Translations under genes and position numbers: made by a program
Assembly (NCBI GenBank): GCA_041687805.1
Contig: JBDNJK010000117.1
Span: forward strand, 1 to 34,535
DNA from: SZUA-87 sp041687805
GTDB lineage: Bacteria; Actinomycetota; Acidimicrobiia; Acidimicrobiales; Aldehydirespiratoraceae
DNA: 34,535 bases
Direction of reading: 5' to 3'
Part shown: positions 15,220 to 22,688 of the stretch, one piece after another
Numbering within the stretch: position 1 is the first letter of the stretch
Layout of the letters: the number at the start of each line of letters is the position of its first letter
Notes under the pieces: generated by a model
Told to the model about the DNA's origin: nothing
What the model saw: only the letters and a program-made list of their open reading frames with translations
Databases searched by the model: none

Positions 15220-16125
15220 TCAGCCGGTGATAGCCAGTCCCACGGCCATGGCAAGGCCGGCGACAAGTTGTGCTCTGCCGGTGGCACCCAGCACGGGAAT
15301 CAGGTCGCGGCCCTCGGCCCCTCGGCCCACCTTGTACATGGCCATCATGGCGAATGGCATTCCAAGAAACGCCAGCGCTGCTCCCCTGCCACTGAAAATA
15401 TCGACCAAAATCGTGGTTCCAAAGGCCGCGTATTGCATCGCCACGAACATCACTCGCGTCTTGTGTGATCCGAGCCTCACCGCGAGCGTGCGCTTGCCGG
15501 AAGTGGTGTCACCGGGAATGTCACGCAGATTGTTGATCACCAGCAGCGCCGCAGCCCACAGGCCAACGCTGATGCTGCAGGCGACGGCCAAACCGTCGAC
15601 CCGTTCGAGCAATACGTAGGTGGTTCCGACCGTTGCCACCATTCCGAAGAAGACAAATACGAAGACCTCGCCGAGACCCAGATATCCGTATGGTCGGGGG
15701 CCCCCGGTGTAGGTCCATCCTGCGACCAAGGACGCCGCACCAATCAAGAACAGTTCGGGGCCGACCACGACGGCCAACACTGTGCCGGCGATCGCGGCGA
15801 CGAGAAACGACAACATGGCCGCCAACTTCACGGCGCTCGGAGCAACAAGGCCGGAGCCGACCAGGCGGAGCGGTCCGACACGCTCGCCCCCGTCGGTGCC
15901 CTTCACCCCGTCGGAATAGTCGTTGGCATAGTTGACCCCGACCTGGAGCGCCAACGAGACCACCAGCGCCGCCAATGCTCTCCACCATGATGTGTTGTCG
16001 CCGCGACCGACGGCGACTGCCGCTCCCACCGCTACCGGAACCACAGCGGCTGGCAGTGTGCGAGGTCGGGCGCCAGCAATCCAGAGCTTCAATCCAGACG
16101 GTAAGTCGTGTGACTGCGTGATCAT
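15220..16125 (-). CDS. menA: 1,4-dihydroxy-2-naphthoate polyprenyltransferase
   Basis: 301 residues, a polytopic UbiA-family prenyltransferase with about eight or nine hydrophobic helices. MenA attaches the polyprenyl chain to dihydroxynaphthoate in the membrane. The first Asp-rich motif is NYANDYSDGVKGTDGGER and the second NNLRDIPGDTTSGKRTLAVRLG; both bind magnesium-diphosphate. The N-terminal IAGARPRTLPAAVVPVAVG is typical of MenA. The start ATG 16125 overlaps the purN stop as ATGA, so menA appears to be the last gene of the purine operon. It converges on menG, the next enzyme of the same pathway. Confidence 0.95.
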   Translation of the reverse strand: MITQSHDLPSGLKLWIAGARPRTLPAAVVPVAVGAAVAVGRGDNTSWWRALAALVVSLALQVGVNYANDYSDGVKGTDGGERVGPLRLVGSGLVAPSAVKLAAMLSFLVAAIAGTVLAVVVGPELFLIGAASLVAGWTYTGGPRPYGYLGLGEVFVFVFFGMVATVGTTYVLLERVDGLAVACSISVGLWAAALLVINNLRDIPGDTTSGKRTLAVRLGSHKTRVMFVAMQYAAFGTTILVDIFSGRGAALAFLGMPFAMMAMYKVGRGAEGRDLIPVLGATGRAQLVAGLAMAVGLAITG

Positions 16126-16736
16126 CTCAAATCCATTGTCAGTTGGGCGATAGCGGCGACGAACACCTCGTGCTCAACCTCGTGGATTCGTTCCTCGAGT
16201 GATTCGCGAGTGTCGGTGTCGAGTATGTCGACACGGCGGCTCATCACCACCGGCCCGCTGTCCACTCCTTCATAGGGCACCAGATGAACCATTACCCCCG
16301 TGTGGTCGAGGCCACTCTCGATATGAGCAGCCCAGGCATCGTCGATGGCGTGCGCACCGGGAAACGTCTCCGGCAGGGCGGGATGGAGGTTGACAACCCG
16401 ACCCGGGAACCGGTCGAGAAAAGCCGACGAAAGCAGGTGCATCCAGCCAGCCAGAACAACCAGATCCGGCAGGTGTGACGCGACAGCCGTGGCCAAATCC
16501 GCATCGTAGGCGCGCCGCATCGCCGCTCGATCAGCGCCAGTTGGAGTAGGGCCCATAAACATTCGGCACTCGGTGGTGATTCCTGCTGCGCGGGCACGGG
16601 TGGCTGCATACACGTCGGTTCGATTGGTGATCACGTGGACCACGTCGGCATCGATCCCGCCACTTCGACTGGCGTCGATGATCGCCTGCAGATTGGTGCC
16701 CTCCCCTGAGGCCAGGACGACGAGTCGGGCGCTCAC
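16122..16736 (-). CDS. purN: Phosphoribosylglycinamide formyltransferase (folate-dependent)
   Basis: 204 residues. PurN formylates GAR using 10-formyl-tetrahydrofolate. The N-terminus LVVLASGEGTNLQAII is the substrate loop. Catalytic residues are seen in VVNLHPALPETFPGAHA (Asn and His) and in VDSGPVV (Asp). The loop after NLHP reads ALPETFPG rather than the more common SLLPSFPG, a mild variation. TTG 16742 is an upstream start, but GTG 16736 gives the 4-base GTGA overlap with purM used throughout this operon. Confidence 0.95.
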   Translation of the reverse strand: MSARLVVLASGEGTNLQAIIDASRSGGIDADVVHVITNRTDVYAATRARAAGITTECRMFMGPTPTGADRAAMRRAYDADLATAVASHLPDLVVLAGWMHLLSSAFLDRFPGRVVNLHPALPETFPGAHAIDDAWAAHIESGLDHTGVMVHLVPYEGVDSGPVVMSRRVDILDTDTRESLEERIHEVEHEVFVAAIAQLTMDLR

Positions 16737-17734
16737 TCCCAACTACCGTGCAGTGCTACGGCAGCCCCGTCGACGTCACGCGATCCCAATGAGCCGATCA
16801 CCGGATAGCCGAGATTCTCTGATCTTTGAGCATCATCCGCGGTCATGGCCACCACCAAGCCGATTCCCATGTTCCACACCCGGAACAGTTCATTGTCGGG
16901 CATGTTGCTCCATGACGCCAACGTTCGAAACACCGTCGGCACATCCCAGGAGCCGAGAGTTACGTCGGCGCGTAGATGCTGTGGCAGCACCCTCGGCACA
17001 TTTTCGAACAACCCACCGCCGGTGATATGGGCAAGCGCCTTCGGTTTGATGCCGGAAGCAAGCATGCGATCGATATCTGGGACGTAGCTGCGATGCGGTG
17101 CAAGCAACGCGTCGAGCATCGACTCGTCGGCGTCGTGAGATTCCAGAAGCTTGCGAATGAGGGAATAGCCGTTGGTGTGGGGGCCGGAGCTGGGCAAGCC
17201 CACCAGCACATCTCCCTCGATCATCTCATCGCTGCGGGGCCACAGATCCTCACGATCAACCACGCCCACGATGGTTCCGGCTATATCGACCGAGCCGGGC
17301 GTGTAGACCCCCGGCATCTCAGCAGTTTCTCCGCCCAGAAGTGCACAAGCCGAGGCCCGACACGCTTCGGCCATCCCCATCACGATCTCGGCGACGACCT
17401 CGGGCACCAGCTTGGCAGTTGCGATGTAGTCGAGGAAGAACAGCGGGCGGGCTCCCTGCACCAAGATGTCGTCGGTGCAATGGTTGACGAGATCCATTCC
17501 AACGCCACGCCACCGCCCATGGCGCGCCGCCAACTCGACCTTGGTGCCAACGCCGTCGGTGGACGCCACCAGAATTTTCCCGGGACCGAGTGAGTCGGCT
17601 GCGAACAAGCCACCGAACGCGCCGATCTCGGACAGAACCGGCGGGGTCATGGTCGACTTCACTGCATCTGAGAGCAGTTTCACCGTTCGATTACCCTCGT
17701 CGATATCGACGCCTGCGTCGCGATAGCTGGTCAT
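16733..17734 (-). CDS. purM: AIR synthetase
   Basis: 333 residues. PurM closes the imidazole ring, turning FGAM into AIR with ATP. Segments: TPPVLSEIGAFGGLFAAD, LVASTDGVGTKVELA with the nucleotide Asp, GMDLVNHCTDDILVQGARPLFFLDYIA, LLGGETAEMPGVY and VGLPSSGPHTNGYSLIRKLL; the C-terminal part has LAHITGGGLFENVPRVLP and VFRVWNMGIG-like LFRVWNMGIGLV. The start ATG 17734 overlaps the purD stop as ATGA. It is a relative of PurL, whose two AIRS-like halves lie in the same operon. Confidence 0.97.
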   Translation of the reverse strand: MTSYRDAGVDIDEGNRTVKLLSDAVKSTMTPPVLSEIGAFGGLFAADSLGPGKILVASTDGVGTKVELAARHGRWRGVGMDLVNHCTDDILVQGARPLFFLDYIATAKLVPEVVAEIVMGMAEACRASACALLGGETAEMPGVYTPGSVDIAGTIVGVVDREDLWPRSDEMIEGDVLVGLPSSGPHTNGYSLIRKLLESHDADESMLDALLAPHRSYVPDIDRMLASGIKPKALAHITGGGLFENVPRVLPQHLRADVTLGSWDVPTVFRTLASWSNMPDNELFRVWNMGIGLVVAMTADDAQRSENLGYPVIGSLGSRDVDGAAVALHGSWE

Positions 17735-19023
17735 GGCCTCACCTTTGCGGTCGCAAGTGCGATATCGGCTCTGTGCTGCGCGCCGTCGAAGTTGATGAGG
17801 GCAACACCTTCATGAGCCTTGTGGGCGGCGACCGCAAGCTCAGAGTCGACCGCTGTGACGGCCAGCACGCGGCCGCCCGATGTCTTCACATCTCCCCCGT
17901 CGTCGATACGAGTGCCTGCATGGAAAACCGTGCAGCCGACGTCTCGTGCCTGTTGAAGGCCGCTGATCGAAGCCGAAGGAGCACTCGAAACCGGATACCC
18001 CTCGCTGGCCATCACCACCGTGACCGCGGCGTCGGCCGACCACTCGGGACGGATGCCGTCGAGTGAACCAGCAGCGCATGCCACGAACAGTTCGAGGGGA
18101 TCAGAACGAAGAAGCGGCAGCACCACTTGGGTCTCCGGGTCACCGAATCGGCAATTGAACTCGATCACCTTTGGGCCGTCGGGAGTGACCATCACGCCGA
18201 CGTAGAGCACCCCGCGATAGGGGTTTGCTTCTGCAGCCATTCCAGCAAGTGTCGGTTGGATGATCTCCCGTTTGACTCGGGAGATCAGGTTGTGGTCGGC
18301 AACCGGGGACGGCACGAACGCCCCCATACCTCCGGTGTTGGGCCCGATGTCGTCAGCGAGTAGCCGTTTGTGGTCCTGGGCAGCCGGCATCAGCGACCAG
18401 CGTTTGCCGTCGCAGAACGCCAACACCGATACTTCAGTGCCGCGAAGCCGTTCTTCGAGCAATAACTCTGAACCGGCGGACCCAAATTTGGAATCGACCA
18501 ACATCCACCGAATGGCATTTTCGGCTTCGCCGAATGTCTGGGCCACGATCACGCCCTTACCGGCCGCCAACCCGCTGGCCTTCACCACGGGTGGCTCCGC
18601 GAACTTTTTCAAACCCTCGATCGCTGATTCCAAATCAGAATGTGTTGATGCCCAAGCTGTCGGGATGCCATGACGCATCAGAAATTCCTTGCAGAACGCT
18701 TTCGAGCCCTCTAGACGGGCCGCTCCTGCTCTGGGGCCGAACGCCGGAATCGCCGCGTCGGTAAGCGCGTCGACAACCCCGGCCACCAGAGGACCCTCGG
18801 GTCCAACGACCACGAGATCTACGGCATTGGAGTGCGCAAGTTCGACCAACGCGGCGACATCACCTGTGTCGACGTCGATATTGCGACAACCCGTTTCCAT
18901 TGCGGTACCGGCGTTCCCGGGAGCAACCAGCACCTCCGCCACGGAATCTGCTCTGGCAAAACACCATGCGAGCGCATGCTCGCGCCCGCCTCCTCCGATT
19001 ATGAGAACGGTTGCGCCGGTCAT
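17731..19023 (-). CDS. purD: Phosphoribosylamine-glycine ligase
   Basis: 430 residues, an ATP-grasp enzyme joining phosphoribosylamine and glycine to GAR. N-terminal VLIIGGGGREHALAW is the Rossmann-like start, followed by VVGPEGPLVAGVVD. The ATP-grasp core has FCKEFLMRHGIPTAWAS, PPVVKASGLAAGKGVIVA, LLEERLRGTEVSVLAFCDG and DHKRLLADDIGPNTGGMGA; VIEFNCRFGDPETQ carries the metal ligands. The start is ATG 19023, nine bases after the purF stop, the only positive gap between genes of this operon. Confidence 0.97.
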   Translation of the reverse strand: MTGATVLIIGGGGREHALAWCFARADSVAEVLVAPGNAGTAMETGCRNIDVDTGDVAALVELAHSNAVDLVVVGPEGPLVAGVVDALTDAAIPAFGPRAGAARLEGSKAFCKEFLMRHGIPTAWASTHSDLESAIEGLKKFAEPPVVKASGLAAGKGVIVAQTFGEAENAIRWMLVDSKFGSAGSELLLEERLRGTEVSVLAFCDGKRWSLMPAAQDHKRLLADDIGPNTGGMGAFVPSPVADHNLISRVKREIIQPTLAGMAAEANPYRGVLYVGVMVTPDGPKVIEFNCRFGDPETQVVLPLLRSDPLELFVACAAGSLDGIRPEWSADAAVTVVMASEGYPVSSAPSASISGLQQARDVGCTVFHAGTRIDDGGDVKTSGGRVLAVTAVDSELAVAAHKAHEGVALINFDGAQHRADIALATAKVRP

Positions 19024-19032
19024 GCGGGCATC

Positions 19033-20451
19033 TCAGTCGCCCCATACCTGGGCGAATTGATCCTTTGGGTTGAGCCGCAACTGCACAAATCGTTCAGAAT
19101 CGAACGGATAGTTGCCTGTGAAGCACGCGTTGCAGTAGCCCTCGTCGGTTTCGAGCGCTCGCATGAGTGCGTCTATCGACAGGAACGCCAACGAGTCGGC
19201 GCCGATATGTTGGCGGATCTCCTCCACGCTTCGGTGCCCCGCGATCAGCTCGTCGCGCGATGCCATATCGACACCCATGTAGCACGGGTCGGTAATGGCC
19301 GGACACGCCACCCGCACATGAACCTCGGTGGCACCGGCATCTCGCATCATCGCCACCAGCGGGCCACTCGTCGTGCCTCTCACGATCGAGTCGTCGACCA
19401 TCACGACCCGCTTGCCGAACAAATTGTCGCCCAGCGGATTGAACTTCATCGCGACACCGGCTTCCCGCAGCCGTTGGGTCGGCTCGATGAATGTGCGACC
19501 GACATAACGGTTCTTGATGAGCCCCTCTGTGTAGGGAATTCCCGATTCCTGGGCGAACCCGACAGCGTGAGGGGTGCCCGAATCGGGAACCGGCACCACC
19601 AGGTCGGCGTCGATCGGTGATTCCCTCGCCAATTCACGGCCCAGCCTCTGACGGGTTGAGTGGACCAGATTTCCTCCGTGGACACTGTCTGGGCGAGAGA
19701 AGTAGATCTGTTCGAAGGTGCAGAACGACCGCTTCTTCGGCACAGCCCCCTGTTCGACCTGAATACCGTCGGCCGACAATTTCACGATCTCGCCCGGCTC
19801 TACCTCCCGCACCAACTTCGCACCGATGGTGGAGAAGGCACACGTCTCGGAAACCAGCACGTGGCCCCCATCGAATTCGCCGATCACAAGAGGCCTGAAC
19901 CCCCACGGATCGCGGACTCCGTAGATGGCATCACGCGTAAGGATCGTAAGTGCGAACGCGCCCTCGGCCCGACTCATCAACACCTTGATACGACTCATCC
20001 AGTCGCCGCCGGCACCAGCGAGCATGTGGACCATCACTTCAGTGTCTGACGACGTTTGAAGTCCGATCCCGCGCTCCAGCAGTTCCCGTCTGAGTTGCGG
20101 TGCATTTATGAGATTGCCGTTGTGAGCGAGCCCCAGTGGCCCGTCGATGGTCTCGATCACCTGGGGTTGGGCGTTTCGCAGGCCCGAACCGCCCGTGGTG
20201 GAGTAACGAGTGTGGCCAATGGCGAGATCACCGGTGAGGGTCGACAAGTTGTCTTCGTTGAAGACGCTGGTGACCAAGCCCTGTCCCTTGTGGATGTTGG
20301 CGACGCCATTGTCGGAGGTGGCGATTCCGGCGGCTTCCTGTCCACGATGTTGCAGGGCGTGGAGAGCGAAGAACGTGAGGCGGGCCGCGTCCTTGCCGGG
20401 GGCGTAGATGCCGACGACCCCGCACTCGTCGTGAGGATGGTCTTCGTTCAT
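19033..20451 (-). CDS. purF: Amidophosphoribosyltransferase, iron-sulfur type
   Basis: 472 residues. PurF commits PRPP to purine synthesis using glutamine. Residues 1-9 (MNEDHPHDE) look like a propeptide that is removed to expose the nucleophile C10 (CGVVGIYAPG). The phosphoribosyltransferase domain has the PRPP loop VVMVDDSIVRGTTSG. Four cysteines in the right places (FCTFEQIY, VACPAITDP and YCNAC) match the 4Fe-4S ligands of the Bacillus-type enzyme. That cluster makes the Bacillus enzyme oxygen-sensitive; whether it is so here is inference. The start ATG 20451 overlaps the purE stop as ATGA. Confidence 0.97.
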   Translation of the reverse strand: MNEDHPHDECGVVGIYAPGKDAARLTFFALHALQHRGQEAAGIATSDNGVANIHKGQGLVTSVFNEDNLSTLTGDLAIGHTRYSTTGGSGLRNAQPQVIETIDGPLGLAHNGNLINAPQLRRELLERGIGLQTSSDTEVMVHMLAGAGGDWMSRIKVLMSRAEGAFALTILTRDAIYGVRDPWGFRPLVIGEFDGGHVLVSETCAFSTIGAKLVREVEPGEIVKLSADGIQVEQGAVPKKRSFCTFEQIYFSRPDSVHGGNLVHSTRQRLGRELARESPIDADLVVPVPDSGTPHAVGFAQESGIPYTEGLIKNRYVGRTFIEPTQRLREAGVAMKFNPLGDNLFGKRVVMVDDSIVRGTTSGPLVAMMRDAGATEVHVRVACPAITDPCYMGVDMASRDELIAGHRSVEEIRQHIGADSLAFLSIDALMRALETDEGYCNACFTGNYPFDSERFVQLRLNPKDQFAQVWGD

Positions 20452-20942
20452 AGCTCAATCTCCGTCGCACGGATCTTGTCGGCCCGTCGCTTGCGGTAGG
20501 CGTGTAGCGCAAGTGCCAGATCGGGATCGGAACCCGCGAGCAGCGACACGGCAAACAGCCCGGCGTTGGTGGCTCCAGCATCACCGATCGCCATCGTGGC
20601 CACCGGCACACCACCCGGCATCTGAACTGTGGACAAGAGCGAGTCGATGCCGTTGAGAGCACGGCTCTGGATCGGCACTCCGATCACCGGAACGATCGTG
20701 TAGGCGGCGATCACACCCGCCAGATGAGCAGCGCCTCCCGCTCCGGCGATGATGGCGCGGAGTCCTCTGCCCTCGGCCTCGGTGGAATACTCGGAAATCA
20801 GATCGGGTGTCCGATGGGCGGATGCAACCTGGTATTCATGGGCCACCCCAAATTCCGTGAGCACATCACAGGCTCGGCGCATCGTCGGCCAATCAGATTC
20901 GCTGCCCATCACTACGCCCACGAGCGGTTGGTCAGATCGCAT
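20448..20942 (-). CDS. purE: N5-carboxyaminoimidazole ribonucleotide mutase
   Basis: 164 residues from ATG 20942. PurE moves the carboxylate of N5-CAIR to C4, giving CAIR. Class I motifs: VGVVMGSESDWPTM, VASAHRTPD, AIIAGAGGAAHLAGV and VPIQSRALNGIDSLLSTVQMPGGVPVAT. Class I PurE needs N5-CAIR from PurK, which is not in this window. A GTG directly before the ATG (20945) is an alternative start. It overlaps the end of purC by 11 bases. Confidence 0.96.
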   Translation of the reverse strand: MRSDQPLVGVVMGSESDWPTMRRACDVLTEFGVAHEYQVASAHRTPDLISEYSTEAEGRGLRAIIAGAGGAAHLAGVIAAYTIVPVIGVPIQSRALNGIDSLLSTVQMPGGVPVATMAIGDAGATNAGLFAVSLLAGSDPDLALALHAYRKRRADKIRATEIEL

Positions 20943-21900
20943 CACGTATGGCCGCCTCTATTCGTGGGCCAGCCGGATATGTCGCCGGCCGAAATTTCGA
21001 GTCTGTGAGCATTTCGAATGCCTGAGTGTAGACAGCGGACGCTTTGGCCGCGAGAGCCGCCGGAAGAGGAGGAGGCTCACCGTCACCGATGTAGCCGTCG
21101 GCTGCGTAGGCCAGCCTGACGACCTCCTTGTCGAGATTTTCTGGCTCATTGCCGGCGGCTATCAAATCAGCGGCGGTGGAGGCTCTCCAATACCTGGATG
21201 AGTCCGGCGTGTGGACCTCGTCGATGATGGTTAGCCGGCCTTGCTGATCGACACCGAATTCGTATTTTGTGTCGACCAGTATCAGGCCGTTCCGGGCTGC
21301 GATTTCACGCCCTCGTTCGAACACCGCCAGGGCTGCGGTTCGCACTTCCTGCCAGAGAGATGCCTCGACAACACCGCTCTCCACGATCTCGGCTTCGGTG
21401 ATTGGCGCGTCGTGGCCACCGTGTTCGGCCTTGGTGGTCGGTGTGATGATCGCCGCAGGCAAAGGATCGTTCTTGACCATGCCGTCGGGAAAGTCGAGGC
21501 CGTATATTTGTCTGTCGCCGGCTGCGTAGCGAGTCCACAGCGCCGTGGACGTTGTGCCGGTGAGTTGGGCTCTCACCACCACCTCCACCGGGATGGTGTC
21601 GCACTTGCGGCCAATGGTGACATTGGGGTCGATAACTGACTCGACGTGCGATGGAACTATGTCTTCGATCTGCTCGAACCACCAGGCAGCCATCTGGTTG
21701 AGAACTTGGCCCCGATACGGCACCGTCCCCAATACATGGTCGAAAGCCGAGATCCGGTCGGTGGCAACCAACACGATCCGGTCGCCCAGGTCGATGATGT
21801 CGCGCACCTTTCCGCGACTTATCGGCGCAATGTCGTCGAGACACCCAGGGGCTAGACCATCGAAGGGTTGGGAGATGGCGGGCGAAAGGTCGATGGTCAT
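20932..21900 (-). CDS. purC: SAICAR synthetase
   Basis: 322 residues. PurC ligates aspartate to CAIR with ATP. The N-terminus ISRGKVRDIIDLGDRIVLVATDRISAFDHVL is the ATP-binding entry. Other family parts: VPYRGQVLNQMAAWWFEQ, PVEVVVRAQLTGTTSTALW, LILVDTKYEFGVDQQGRLTI and DEVHTPDSSRYW. This is the longer bacterial/fungal type (about 300 residues) rather than the 240-residue E. coli type. The open frame extends to 21972, but ATG 21900 overlaps the purQ stop as ATGA and gives a normal N-terminus. Confidence 0.96.
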   Translation of the reverse strand: MTIDLSPAISQPFDGLAPGCLDDIAPISRGKVRDIIDLGDRIVLVATDRISAFDHVLGTVPYRGQVLNQMAAWWFEQIEDIVPSHVESVIDPNVTIGRKCDTIPVEVVVRAQLTGTTSTALWTRYAAGDRQIYGLDFPDGMVKNDPLPAAIITPTTKAEHGGHDAPITEAEIVESGVVEASLWQEVRTAALAVFERGREIAARNGLILVDTKYEFGVDQQGRLTIIDEVHTPDSSRYWRASTAADLIAAGNEPENLDKEVVRLAYAADGYIGDGEPPPLPAALAAKASAVYTQAFEMLTDSKFRPATYPAGPRIEAAIRDAI

Positions 21901-22688
21901 TTGGCTGCCTCCACGAATGCTTTGAACAACGGTAGGCCCGAATGCCCGGGTGCTCCGGATGGCCGCTGCCAATCGAAGATGTGGTCCTCGGGATGGGGCA
22001 TGAGCCCGACCACGGTTCCGGTCAGATCACACACACCGGCAATGTCGGCCACCGACCCGTTGGGATTCGCCGGATATCTGCCTGCCGCGGGCCCGGTTGG
22101 TGGCGTGGCGACGGTGCCCGAATCGAGGTAACGGAATGCAATCAACCCGGCGTCGGTCATCTCATCGACCACCGCCGGGTCGGACACGGTGAAGCGGCCC
22201 TCGCCGTGAGCCACCGGACAGCGCACGATCGTGTCGGGCATCGCCGAGAGCCATCCGCTACGGCACGACGGCTCCACCCCGAGGGTGACCCAGCGGCATT
22301 CGAAATTGCCACGCTGGTTGTGGGTGAGAGTGACGCTTCGCCCGGTCGGCCGCAGCGGGCCGGGCAGTAGGCCGGCCTTCACCAAGGCTTGGAACCCGTT
22401 GCAGATGCCCAGTATTGGTCGGCCGGCGGTGACGGCGTCCGACAACTCGGTGGCGAACCAGGTGCGCAACTCCAATGCGAGACGACCACCGGCACCAAGG
22501 GAGTCTCCGTAGCTGAATCCGCCGGGTAGAAGAATCGCCGCGTGATCCGACCACTTCGCCTCGCCGTTTCTCAATGAGTTGATGTGGATGATGCGAGGAT
22601 CGCCACCAGCCGACTCCACTGCCTGCGCCGCCTCGTGGTCGCGGTTGGTGCCCGAAGCGTGGGGAATGAGAACCGGAGGCCTGCTCAT
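21897..22688 (-). CDS. purQ: FGAM synthase, glutaminase subunit
   Basis: 263 residues, a class I glutamine amidotransferase giving ammonia to PurL. N-terminal VLIPHASGTNRDHEAA contains the usual GTNRD segment; ILLPGGFSYGD and the nucleophile Cys in ILGICNGFQALVKAGLLPG follow. VAHGEGRF and the catalytic His-Glu in GLMPHPEDHIFDWQ complete the site. It is longer than the roughly 227-residue Bacillus PurQ. The start ATG 22688 overlaps the purL stop as ATGA, as expected for partners made together. Confidence 0.96.
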   Translation of the reverse strand: MSRPPVLIPHASGTNRDHEAAQAVESAGGDPRIIHINSLRNGEAKWSDHAAILLPGGFSYGDSLGAGGRLALELRTWFATELSDAVTAGRPILGICNGFQALVKAGLLPGPLRPTGRSVTLTHNQRGNFECRWVTLGVEPSCRSGWLSAMPDTIVRCPVAHGEGRFTVSDPAVVDEMTDAGLIAFRYLDSGTVATPPTGPAAGRYPANPNGSVADIAGVCDLTGTVVGLMPHPEDHIFDWQRPSGAPGHSGLPLFKAFVEAAK

